Positions 40,220-48,293 of a DNA stretch of 64,000 nucleotides are shown in pieces. How positions within the stretch are numbered: position 1 is the stretch's first letter; every line of letters starts with the position of its first letter. The DNA is taken from positions 3,534,001 to 3,598,000 of the forward strand of contig NZ_JACCBN010000001.1 of NCBI RefSeq assembly GCF_013409505.1. Direction: 5' to 3'. The stretch is from Actinomycetospora corticicola. GTDB taxonomy: Bacteria; Actinomycetota; Actinomycetes; Mycobacteriales; Pseudonocardiaceae. The translations under genes and the position numbers were made by a program. A model generated the notes under the pieces. That model did no database searches, was not told where the DNA came from, and was given only the letters and a program-made list of their open reading frames with translations.

Positions 40220-42517
40220 TCACTCCTCCATGGTGCCTGCGGGGACGGCAGGACGTCGGGGGGGACCCGGCGGACGCATCGGTCCGGCGCCCGGCGGACG
40301 CATCGGTCCCGCGCCCATCGGGGGCCCGGGCCGGCGCGGTGGGAAGGGCGGCCGGGTCGGCCAGGGCGACCACGTGGCGAACGCCGACAGCGCCGCCATG
40401 AGGGTGACCGTGGTGATGATCGCGGGTCGGTCGACGAGCATCGTCTGCAGGCTGGACTGCGCCGCGAGGCACGCCAGGCCCATCCCGACGACCACGACCA
40501 TCGGGGCGCCGGGCGATCGCCGCCGCCAGGACAGCAGCACCGTCGAGAGGATCCGGGTGCCCGCGAAGGCGTAGGCGAACAGGCCCAGCACCCCCATGTA
40601 CAGCCAGATCCGCAGGTACTGGTTGTGGATGTACGGGCGCGGGTCGACGTACGGCCGGCTCAGGTCGTTGTTGTACTGCGGCAGCTCCCCGCCGTAGTAC
40701 TGCCCGACGCCGACCCCGAAGAAGGGCTGGCGCTCGAGCGTGGCGTAGGCGGCGGCGTTCTCGCGCAGCCGGTCGGGGAGGCTGTCCTCGCCGTAGGCCT
40801 GCCCGGTGACGACGCTCGTGGCGCGCAGCGCGATGGCCTTCGCCTGCCCACCGGCCAGACCGGTGAGCGCGACGCTGAGCCCGATGGCCCCGACGACGAC
40901 GAGCACCGCGGCGCGGCGCACCAGGCCCTTGGGGCCGTGCGTCACGGCCGCGACCGCCACGACGAGCAGGATCAGCGGGGCCCAGGTCGAACGGTTGAAG
41001 CTCGCGGCCTGGTGCAGCACGCCGATGACGACGAGCCCGATCCACAGCCAGCGCGGCCGGCGCGGCATCAGGGCCGAGAGCAGCAGGATCAGCAGCGGCG
41101 CCCACATGTCGAGTGTGGGACCGGAGAGCCGGGCGACGTCGGAGGTGGCCGACCCCGTGATGACCGAGGTGCGCTCGTCCACGAGGAGCCGCGACCACCC
41201 GGCCACGGAGGCGACCAGCACGATCGAGCTGCAGACCCCGGCGATCGACAGCATCACCGCGATCAGCTGGTGCGGGCGCCGGGCGAAGGCGAAGTACACC
41301 GGGAAGAACGCCGCGACCATGAGCAGGGCGCGGTAGTTGTCGATCATCAGGCTGAACGCCCCGCCGAGCGCCAGCGCGGCGACGGCGCCGACCGTGGCGG
41401 CGACCAGGATCGCGATCACCGGCCACGTGAGCACCGGCCGGGGCGAGCGGGCGATCCCCCGGCCGCGCAGCAGCAGCACGAAGGCGAGCACGAGCGAGAC
41501 CTCGAGCACCGTCGGCGTCACCGGGCCGAGCTTGATCAGGTCGACCTTCTCCGGGAACACGCCGACGCCGGTGAACAGCAGCGCCGCCGAGGACCACCGG
41601 GGGTCGGCCTTCTTCCACGTCCACACCGCGGCCGCGAGGACCGGGATCAACGGGAAGATCGCGAGCCCCGTCAGGCCGTAGCCCGCGATCGACAACGCCG
41701 CGATCCCCGCCGTCACCTTGCCGACCGGCGAGCGCAGACCGGTGATGATCAGGTCGCGCAGCGCCTCGTGCATCACCGCCTGGTTCAGCTCGACCATGCG
41801 CCGGCGGGACCGGATGGTGAACGGGGCGAGGTCGCGCGACCAGCGTCCGGGCCGCAGCAGGGAGCACGCGAGCAGCGACAGGATGAACCCGCCGACCGCG
41901 CCGAGGATCGCCCACCAGCGGGCCTCCTCGACGCCGTGGTCGGTGGCGGGCCCGCCAGGGCTCACGACCCGCGCGGTCACCTTGGAGTTCGCCGAGCCGG
42001 GGTAGCGCTCGCTGCCGACCACCACGTCGGCGAGGGCCTGCGCCGCGGTGCTCGCGTCCGCCGCGACGGTCGCCTCGTCGTCGGAGGTGACCGTGACCTC
42101 GAGGATCTCGGTGGCCGTGAGGTGCTTGGACGAGATGGAGACGGTCGCCGGGTCGAACGGGGTGCTGCCGGGCCGCGCACCGATCTCGGCGGCCCGCCGG
42201 GCGACGGCCTCGCTGCTGCCGAGCGTCTCCCAGGTGGTCAGCCGGTCCTGGATGTAGCGCGAGCCCCGGGCGATGTTCTGGTCGGTCTCCATCGTCGAGT
42301 TGAAGACCACCTCGGAGGTGCTCTGCCAGCGCCCGACCGAGGCGAACACCCCGACGAAGGTGATCGCGCCCGTGAGCAGCGTCGAGAGCACGACGACGGC
42401 GGCGGCGACGCGGAGATGGGGGCTGCTGCGCCGGGGCCGCGTCGGGCCGGGCCGCTGCTGCGGGACCCGGGGCCCGGGCGCGGCGCCCGCTGCCCGGTGG
42501 GCCTCGACTGCCGTCAT
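40220..42517 (-). CDS. Wzz-Wzy fusion: chain-length domain joined to O-antigen polymerase/ligase
   Basis: 765 residues. Residues about 36-225 are Wzz-like: transmembrane VVVLSTLLTGAITFVGVF, a periplasm-type domain with STSEVVFNS and YPGSANSKVTARVV, and a second transmembrane AILGAVGGFILSLLACSLL. Residues about 260-730 are an O-antigen ligase/polymerase-like membrane domain with 10-12 helices and the Wzy_C-type block near VGVGQYYGGELPQYNND and IHNQYLRIWLYMG. The C-terminus is Pro/Arg/Gly-rich. These two activities are normally separate partners in polymerisation, so the fusion would fix their ratio. ATG 42517. Confidence 0.85.
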   Translation of the reverse strand: MTAVEAHRAAGAAPGPRVPQQRPGPTRPRRSSPHLRVAAAVVVLSTLLTGAITFVGVFASVGRWQSTSEVVFNSTMETDQNIARGSRYIQDRLTTWETLGSSEAVARRAAEIGARPGSTPFDPATVSISSKHLTATEILEVTVTSDDEATVAADASTAAQALADVVVGSERYPGSANSKVTARVVSPGGPATDHGVEEARWWAILGAVGGFILSLLACSLLRPGRWSRDLAPFTIRSRRRMVELNQAVMHEALRDLIITGLRSPVGKVTAGIAALSIAGYGLTGLAIFPLIPVLAAAVWTWKKADPRWSSAALLFTGVGVFPEKVDLIKLGPVTPTVLEVSLVLAFVLLLRGRGIARSPRPVLTWPVIAILVAATVGAVAALALGGAFSLMIDNYRALLMVAAFFPVYFAFARRPHQLIAVMLSIAGVCSSIVLVASVAGWSRLLVDERTSVITGSATSDVARLSGPTLDMWAPLLILLLSALMPRRPRWLWIGLVVIGVLHQAASFNRSTWAPLILLVVAVAAVTHGPKGLVRRAAVLVVVGAIGLSVALTGLAGGQAKAIALRATSVVTGQAYGEDSLPDRLRENAAAYATLERQPFFGVGVGQYYGGELPQYNNDLSRPYVDPRPYIHNQYLRIWLYMGVLGLFAYAFAGTRILSTVLLSWRRRSPGAPMVVVVGMGLACLAAQSSLQTMLVDRPAIITTVTLMAALSAFATWSPWPTRPPFPPRRPGPPMGAGPMRPPGAGPMRPPGPPRRPAVPAGTMEE

Positions 42518-42734
42518 GCCACGCGTCCCATCCCTCGATCGTGTCGGTCCGGCCGTACGGTCCCCGTCACCCGCCCGGCTGAGCCGGACGGCGGCACCGG
42601 CCGCTCCCGCCCGGGCAGTCTAGGGCCGACCCCCGACGGCCCACCCACCCGCCGGTGAGCAGGGCCGATCGGGGCAGCCGTCCCGCAAGACGCCGCGCCG
42701 CACCCCGCGGTGCTTCGTCGGAGACGTGGGTCAC

Positions 42735-43895
42735 TCAGCTCCGCGGCTCCGCCACGCGGACGGCCGGGTCCACGACGACCCACCGGCCGCCCGCCGCCTC
42801 GACCTCCGGGATGCGGTCGCGCATCTCCTCGAGCAGGTCGGTGACGAAGAGGACCACCTCGTCGGGCCGTCGCCCCGCGACGTCCGCCGCGGCCACGATG
42901 GGCACCGGCACCCCCGGGAACCGGCGGCCCTGCTTGCCGGGCGACCCGTCGGCGACGGCGGGCAGCAGGTCCGGCCCGATCCGGGCCCGGTTGAGCAGCG
43001 GCACGGCCCGCGACGCCGCGGCGTAGCCGAGGACCGAGCGGCCCGCGTCCCGCGCGGCGGTGAGGTGCTCGGCGAGCGCGTCGGCGCTCGCGGCCGTCGC
43101 GCCCTCGAGGGTCCCGACGACGGCGGGGTCCAGCACGCCCGCCGCGGTCTCGGCCTCGACGAGCGCCGACACCGACGCCGGGTCGGCCGGGCCGCCCACG
43201 CCCCGACGACGCGCGGCGAGCAGCACCGTCCCGCCGTAGAGGTCGAAGCGGAACGCGTGCGTGGCCTCGAACCCGATCTCCTCGAGCATGCGCACCAGCA
43301 CCGGCGTCGAGTAGTAGGCGAAGTGCCCGTGCCGCAACGCGTTCCACCCGCCGTCGGCGACGATCGCGGCGAGCGTGTGGAACTGCAGCAGCAGCGTCCC
43401 GCCGGGCGCCACCGCGGCGGCCCGGCGCCCGAGGCCGGCGGCCTGGTCCGCGTCGTGCATGAGCCCGAAGCAGTCGATCACCAGGTCCGCGCCCACGCCC
43501 TCGGGCACCGGGGACAGCCCGACGGCGTCGAGCAGGTCCAGCCACGACCCGCCGTGCGGACTGCCGAACTCGGTCACCGTCGTCCGCGCCGTGCCGTCCG
43601 GCGCGTCCAGCAGCCCCGCCGCCCGCACCCGGGACACGGCGTCGCGGGCCTGGTCGACCATCGCCTGCGGTTCGGCGCCCCGCGGCTCCTCGGGGGTGGT
43701 CGGGTCCTCGGCGAGGTTCGCCAGGCCGCATCCGGAGCACAGCCACATCCGCAGCGGGTGGACCGGGTCGGGCCCCGGGTCGTCGACGGCCGGGAAGTGG
43801 TCGGCCGCGGGCTGGTCGCCGAGGTCGAGCACCAGGGTGCCCTCGGTGGAGCCGCACCAGCGGCAGGTGACGGTGGCGGAGACCTCGCGGGTCAC
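42735..43895 (-). CDS. Sugar C-methyltransferase-like protein (TylC3 family), degenerate SAM region
   Basis: 386 residues. N-terminal zinc-type cysteines CRWCG and CSGCGL with LDLGDQPAADHF are typical of the TylC3/NovU NDP-4-keto-sugar C-methyltransferases, and the C-terminal LGYAAASRAVPLLNRA domain is also conserved. In the middle, the usual SAM glycine motif (E-x-GxNxG-type) is not obvious and the catalytic HEHF block reads RHGHFAYY. It may have altered or lost methyltransferase activity. GTG 43895 behind AGGAAGGA. Divergent from the RmlC-like gene. Confidence 0.75.
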   Translation of the reverse strand: MTREVSATVTCRWCGSTEGTLVLDLGDQPAADHFPAVDDPGPDPVHPLRMWLCSGCGLANLAEDPTTPEEPRGAEPQAMVDQARDAVSRVRAAGLLDAPDGTARTTVTEFGSPHGGSWLDLLDAVGLSPVPEGVGADLVIDCFGLMHDADQAAGLGRRAAAVAPGGTLLLQFHTLAAIVADGGWNALRHGHFAYYSTPVLVRMLEEIGFEATHAFRFDLYGGTVLLAARRRGVGGPADPASVSALVEAETAAGVLDPAVVGTLEGATAASADALAEHLTAARDAGRSVLGYAAASRAVPLLNRARIGPDLLPAVADGSPGKQGRRFPGVPVPIVAAADVAGRRPDEVVLFVTDLLEEMRDRIPEVEAAGGRWVVVDPAVRVAEPRS

Positions 43896-43945
43896 GGGGG
43901 GTCCTTCCTGACGGCGGGTCGATGCGTGCTGGGAGGGTGGTGGCC

Positions 43946-44485
43946 ATGGAGGTTCGCACGAGCTCGATCGACGGTGTCCTGGTGTTCGTCCCCACGCCGC
44001 ACACCGACGACCGGGGCTTCTTCACCCGCACGTTCGACACCGCGATCGGCGCCGAGCACGGCGTCGACCTCGGGGCCCTGGCGCAGGACAGCCAGTCGCG
44101 GTCCCGCGCGGGCACGATCCGCGGGATGCACGGGCGGCGCGGGGCGGGCGAGGCGAAGCTGGTGCGGGTGGCGCACGGGGCGGTGCACGACGTCCTCGTC
44201 GACGCCCGCCCGCACTCCCCCACGTTCGGCGTCGTCGCGAGCTTCCGGCTCGACGACGTCGACCACCACCACCTCTACGTGCCGGCCGGCCTGCTGCACG
44301 GCTTCCAGGCCATCAGCGACGCCGACGTCTGCTACCGCATCGACCGGCCGCACGCGCCCGGTGAGGACCTCGGGGTGGCCCACGACGACCCCGACCTGGC
44401 CATCACCTGGCCGGTCGAGGTCACCGCGATCTCCGAGCGCGACCGGACGGCCGGCTCGTGGAAGGACCTGGTGGCGACCCTCTAG
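43946..44485 (+). CDS. dTDP-4-dehydrorhamnose 3,5-epimerase-like protein
   Basis: 179 residues, RmlC cupin family: GVLVFVPTPHTDDRGFFTRT, AGTIRGMHGRRG (the catalytic His motif, GxH), VPAGLLHGFQAISDADVCY. It epimerises C3 and/or C5 of an NDP-4-keto-6-deoxy sugar. The other rhamnose genes (rmlABD) are absent here, so it probably serves the CDP- or dTDP-deoxysugar route of the neighbouring genes. ATG 43946 is nine bases after GGGAGG. The stop is seven bases from the convergent epimerase gene. Confidence 0.87.
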   Translation: MEVRTSSIDGVLVFVPTPHTDDRGFFTRTFDTAIGAEHGVDLGALAQDSQSRSRAGTIRGMHGRRGAGEAKLVRVAHGAVHDVLVDARPHSPTFGVVASFRLDDVDHHHLYVPAGLLHGFQAISDADVCYRIDRPHAPGEDLGVAHDDPDLAITWPVEVTAISERDRTAGSWKDLVATL

Positions 44486-44492
44486 ACCAGCT

Positions 44493-45518
44493 CTAGACGG
44501 GCCGCAGCGTCGCGTCGAGCGTCCCGGCCTCCTGCCGCGCGTGCAGCACGGCGAGGCGGGTGAAGCGACGGTCGAAGGTCTCCTGGGTGAGCCCACGCGC
44601 CCGGTACTCGCGCAGCAGCTCGGCGGCCCCGTCGGCCACCGACCACGCCGCACGGAACTCCGGCAGCTCCTTCTCGATCCGCGAGAAGTCGACGCGGTAG
44701 GAGCGCGGGTCGCCGCCGGTCTCGCCGGTGACGATCAGCTCCGCCTCGGGCACGGCGACCTTCACGGCCTCGGCGATGTCGCGGACCTGCACGTTGTTGT
44801 CGGTGCGCCCGACGTTGAAGGCCCGGGCGCGCACGACCTCGGCCGGGGCCTCCATCGCGGCGATCGCGGCGGCGACGATGTCACGGCCGTGGCACAGCGG
44901 ACGCCACGGCGTGCCGTCGCTCATCACGAGGATGCGCCCGGAGAGCACGGCGTGACCGACGAGGTTGTTCAGCACGATGTCGGCGCGCAGGCGCGGCGAG
45001 AAGCCGAACGCGGTCGCGTTGCGCATGGACACCGGCACGAACTCGTCCGACGCCAGGTCCACCAGGTCGGACTCGACGCGCACCTTGGACTCGGCGTAGG
45101 GGGTCACCGGCTTCATCGGCGCCTCCTCGTCGAGGACGTCGGCGGTGCCGGAGGCGCCGTACACCGAGCAGGTCGACGCGTAGACGAACCGGCCGACCCC
45201 GGCCTCCTTGGCCAGGCGGGCCAGCCGCGTCGAGGCGTGGTGGTTGATGTCGTAGGTGTGCTCCGGGGCCAGCGAGCCCAGCGGGTCGTTCGACAGCGCC
45301 GCGAGGTGGATGACGGCGTCGAAGCCCTCCAGCTGCTCGACGGTGACGTCGCGCAGGTCGACGGCGAGCGCCGGCGGGTCGGGCTGCTCCAGGTCCCCGA
45401 GGATGCAGTCGGCGTACAGCCCGGAGTCGAGGCCGGTGACCTCGTGGCCCGCCGCGGCGAGCATCGGGGAGGCCAGGGTCCCCAGGTAGCCCTGGTGGCC
45501 GGTCAGCAGGACGCGCAC
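44493..45518 (-). CDS. NDP-sugar epimerase/dehydratase, extended SDR family
   Basis: 341 residues. NAD motif TGHQGYLG, then VIHLAALSNDPLG, STCSVYGASG and the catalytic YAESK; the C-terminal half recognises a nucleotide sugar (FNVGRTDNNVQVRDIAEAV). Sister enzymes accompany glucose-1-phosphate cytidylyltransferase and TylC3-type methyltransferases in deoxysugar loci. GTG 45518 has CGGAG nine bases before. Together with the three genes upstream on this strand it forms the sugar-biosynthesis block. Confidence 0.85.
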   Translation of the reverse strand: MRVLLTGHQGYLGTLASPMLAAAGHEVTGLDSGLYADCILGDLEQPDPPALAVDLRDVTVEQLEGFDAVIHLAALSNDPLGSLAPEHTYDINHHASTRLARLAKEAGVGRFVYASTCSVYGASGTADVLDEEAPMKPVTPYAESKVRVESDLVDLASDEFVPVSMRNATAFGFSPRLRADIVLNNLVGHAVLSGRILVMSDGTPWRPLCHGRDIVAAAIAAMEAPAEVVRARAFNVGRTDNNVQVRDIAEAVKVAVPEAELIVTGETGGDPRSYRVDFSRIEKELPEFRAAWSVADGAAELLREYRARGLTQETFDRRFTRLAVLHARQEAGTLDATLRPV

Positions 45519-45541
45519 GTGCAACAGCTCCGTTCGGTGTT

Positions 45542-46183
45542 CTACACACCCACCAGCAGGCGGGTCGGGTGGAAGCCCTCGGCGTAGCGGACGCCGGCCT
45601 GCACCCCGCGGATCCGCGCGAGGCCGCGGAAGGCCTCGTCGTCGAACCAGGTGCGGCCGGTCTGCGAGGGGTAGTGCTCGTGCAGCAGCCGGATCTTGTC
45701 GTCCACGGCCTCCTGCGACAGCGGCCAGAGCACCGGCGGCTGCGCCAGGTCGGGCTCGGCCTTGAGGATCTCGTAGCCGAGCGTGGCGTGGTCCCGGAAG
45801 ACCGTGGGGACGAGCCGGGCGAGCTCGCGGTGGTCCTGGTGGTCGTCGGCGCGGTGGCCGGCGAGCACCAGATCGGGCTCGGTGGTGCGCCGGAAGGTCT
45901 CCAGCGCCTCCTTCGCCCAGTTCCAGTGGTGGGGCAGGCGCCCGTCGGGCATGTCCAGCACGGTGACCTCCAGCGAGGCCCCGGGGCAGAACGCGGCGAG
46001 CGCGGCGCGCTCCTCGGCCTCCCGCGGCGTGCCGCCCCCGGAGAGCACCAGCGCCCGCACCCGCAGGCCCGGCCGGGCGCGACACAGCGTGAGGACGGTG
46101 CCGCCCGCTCCGATCGGGATGTCGTCGCAGTGCGCGCCGAGCAGGACGAGCTCGTCGAGCCGTTCGGGGACCAGGCGCTGCAT
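45542..46183 (-). CDS. PIG-L family deacetylase
   Basis: 213 residues, LmbE-like. Zinc/catalytic motif LLGAHCDDIPIG near residue 15 and HRADDHQDHRELA near residue 110 give the expected His-Asp-Asp and His ligands. Such enzymes de-N-acetylate small sugar conjugates, which would create a free amino group on the deoxysugar. ATG 46183 directly follows the TAG of the upstream gene, so they are cotranscribed and probably coupled. Confidence 0.88.
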   Translation of the reverse strand: MQRLVPERLDELVLLGAHCDDIPIGAGGTVLTLCRARPGLRVRALVLSGGGTPREAEERAALAAFCPGASLEVTVLDMPDGRLPHHWNWAKEALETFRRTTEPDLVLAGHRADDHQDHRELARLVPTVFRDHATLGYEILKAEPDLAQPPVLWPLSQEAVDDKIRLLHEHYPSQTGRTWFDDEAFRGLARIRGVQAGVRYAEGFHPTRLLVGV

Positions 46184-47011
46184 CTAGGACTGCAGGTGCT
46201 GCGTGACGAGGCTCTCCAGCGGCGGGAGGTCCGGTCCCTGCTCCTTCTCCCAGAGCATCCACGGCCGGCTGCCGGCCCGGTAGGACGCCTCGAGCTGGTT
46301 GCGCTCCTTGAGCGTGTCCGCCGGGAGCCAGAAGCCCTCGTACGGGTAGCCCATCAGCTTGCCCTCGGCGGCCAGCGCGGTGCACGCGTCGCCCACCAGG
46401 TCCCCGTTCTCCGGGATGCGGTCGATCACCGACGGCCGCAGCACGAAGTAGCCGCCGTTCTCCCGCACGCCCATGTCGGTGACGGGGTGGATCGAGGTGA
46501 TCCGGTCCTCGTCGTCGGACTCGACGATGTGGAACACGGCTTGCGGCAGCACCGCGAGCAGCGCCGCCTCGGCGTCGGAGTCGGAGAACCGCTTGACCAT
46601 CTGGTCGAGCGGGGCGTCGGTCAGCACGTCGGCGTAGTTCGCGAGGAACATCTCGTCGCCGTCGACCAGGTGACGCACCCGGCGCAGGCGCTCACCGATC
46701 GGCGACTCCAGGCCGGTGTGGACGAAGTGGATCGTCCAGTCGGCGATGTCGGAGCCGCCGAGTTCGATCGCGCCCTCCCGCAGGACGAAGTCGTTCGACT
46801 CCGTCTCGCGGTAGTTGAGGAAGTAGTCCTTGATGTGGTGCGCCCCGTAGCCCAGGCACAGGATGAACTCCTTGTGCCCGAAGTGGGCGTAGTAGCGCAT
46901 CACGTGCCAGATCAGCGGGCGCGGGCCGACCATCTGCATCGGCTTGGGGACGTCGGAGTCCCCATCCCGCATCCGCATGCCGAAACCGCCGCAGAACAGG
47001 ACGACCTTCAC
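46184..47011 (-). CDS. rfbF: Glucose-1-phosphate cytidylyltransferase
   Basis: 275 residues. VVLFCGGFGMRMRDGD and VPKPMQMVG form the nucleotidyltransferase signature; LCLGYGAHHIKDYFLNY and FLANYADVLTD are typical of RfbF/DdhA, which makes CDP-glucose from CTP and glucose-1-phosphate. This is the first step to CDP-3,6-dideoxy and branched sugars. A CDP-glucose 4,6-dehydratase, the usual next enzyme, is not seen in the window. The stop abuts the PIG-L start. Confidence 0.92.
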   Translation of the reverse strand: MKVVLFCGGFGMRMRDGDSDVPKPMQMVGPRPLIWHVMRYYAHFGHKEFILCLGYGAHHIKDYFLNYRETESNDFVLREGAIELGGSDIADWTIHFVHTGLESPIGERLRRVRHLVDGDEMFLANYADVLTDAPLDQMVKRFSDSDAEAALLAVLPQAVFHIVESDDEDRITSIHPVTDMGVRENGGYFVLRPSVIDRIPENGDLVGDACTALAAEGKLMGYPYEGFWLPADTLKERNQLEASYRAGSRPWMLWEKEQGPDLPPLESLVTQHLQS

Positions 47012-47036
47012 TGCAGTACTTCCCTCTCGAGTTGGC

Positions 47037-48293
47037 TCAGGCGGGCGAGCTGCCGGGCTCCACGACCTCGAGGGCCGGGATCGGGAAGACGAGCTTCCCG
47101 CCCCACTCGGCCACCGGCGCCAGCTGCGCCGTGATCTCGTCGCGGAGGTTCCACGGCAGGACGAGCACGTAGTCGGGCCGGTCGGCGTCGATGCGCTCCG
47201 GCGGGTGGATCGGGATCCGCGTGCCGGGCGTGTACCGCCCGTGCTTGTAGGGGTTCCGGTCCACCGTGTAGGCGAGCAGGTCCGGACGGATGCCGCAGTA
47301 GTTCAGCAGGGTGTTGCCCTTGCCGGGCGCCCCGTAGCCGACCACGGTCTTCCCGGCATCGGCCGCCTCGATGAGGAAGCGCATCAGGTCGTTGCGGATG
47401 CGCGAGACCTCGCGGGCGAACCCGGCGTGGCCCTCGACGGTGTCCAGGCCGGCCTTGGCCTCGTCGGCCAGGACCTTCCCGACGGCGGGGGTGCGTCCGG
47501 CCCCCAGCTCGGTCGGCCGGGCCCAGAGCCGGATCGACCCGCCGTGGGTGGGGACCAGTTCGACGTCGACGAGGTCCAGGCCGCCGCTGGCCAGGGCCCT
47601 GATGGCCGTGCCGACGGTGTAGTACTGGAAGTGCTCGTGGTAGATCGTGTCGAACTGCCGGTAGGCCACGAGGGTCAGCAGGTGCTGCACCTCGATCGAC
47701 ACCCACCCGTCGTCGGCCAGCATGGCCCGCAGGCCCTGCGTGAAGCCCACGACGTCGGGGATGTGCGCGTAGACGTTGTTCGCCACGACGAGGTCGGCCG
47801 GGCCGTGCTCGGCCCGCACCGCCGCGCCGGTCTCCGGCGAGAGGAACGCCGTGACGGTCGGGACGCCCTTGTCGCGGGCCGCCTGGCCCACGTTGACGCT
47901 GGGCTCGACGCCCACCGCGCGCATCCCGTCGGCCACCACGTGCTGCAGCAGGTAGCCGTCGTTGGACGCCGCCTCGACCACCAGCGAGTCCTGCGTCAGC
48001 CCCGCGCGCTCGGTGGCGGCGGTGACGAAGCGGCGTGCGTGCTCGACCCACGAGGTGGAGAACGAGGAGAAGTACGCGTACTCCGTGAACGTCTCGTCGG
48101 GGTCGATCAGCGGGGGCAGCTGCACGAGCAGACACGACCGGCACACCCGCGGGTGCAGCGGGAAGGTCGGCTCCGGGCCCTCGAGCGCCTCGGCGGTGAG
48201 GAACAGCTCGCACGGCGGCGTGGCCCCGAGGTCGACGAAGCTCTCCAGCTCCGTCGAACCGCACAGGCGGCAGACCAGGGCGGGGGCCCCCAT
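47037..48293 (-). CDS. NDP-sugar C-methyltransferase, TylC3 family
   Basis: 418 residues with a complete set of family features: zinc cysteines CRLCG and CRSCLL, SAM motif VVEAASNDGYLLQ, the catalytic YHEHFQYYT and the C-terminal VVGYGAPGKGNTLLNY. It adds a methyl branch to carbon 3 of a 4-keto deoxysugar. Contrast with the degenerate paralogue at 42735. Its ATG (48293) overlaps the WcaJ stop by one base. 25 bases separate it from rfbF. Confidence 0.9.
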   Translation of the reverse strand: MGAPALVCRLCGSTELESFVDLGATPPCELFLTAEALEGPEPTFPLHPRVCRSCLLVQLPPLIDPDETFTEYAYFSSFSTSWVEHARRFVTAATERAGLTQDSLVVEAASNDGYLLQHVVADGMRAVGVEPSVNVGQAARDKGVPTVTAFLSPETGAAVRAEHGPADLVVANNVYAHIPDVVGFTQGLRAMLADDGWVSIEVQHLLTLVAYRQFDTIYHEHFQYYTVGTAIRALASGGLDLVDVELVPTHGGSIRLWARPTELGAGRTPAVGKVLADEAKAGLDTVEGHAGFAREVSRIRNDLMRFLIEAADAGKTVVGYGAPGKGNTLLNYCGIRPDLLAYTVDRNPYKHGRYTPGTRIPIHPPERIDADRPDYVLVLPWNLRDEITAQLAPVAEWGGKLVFPIPALEVVEPGSSPA

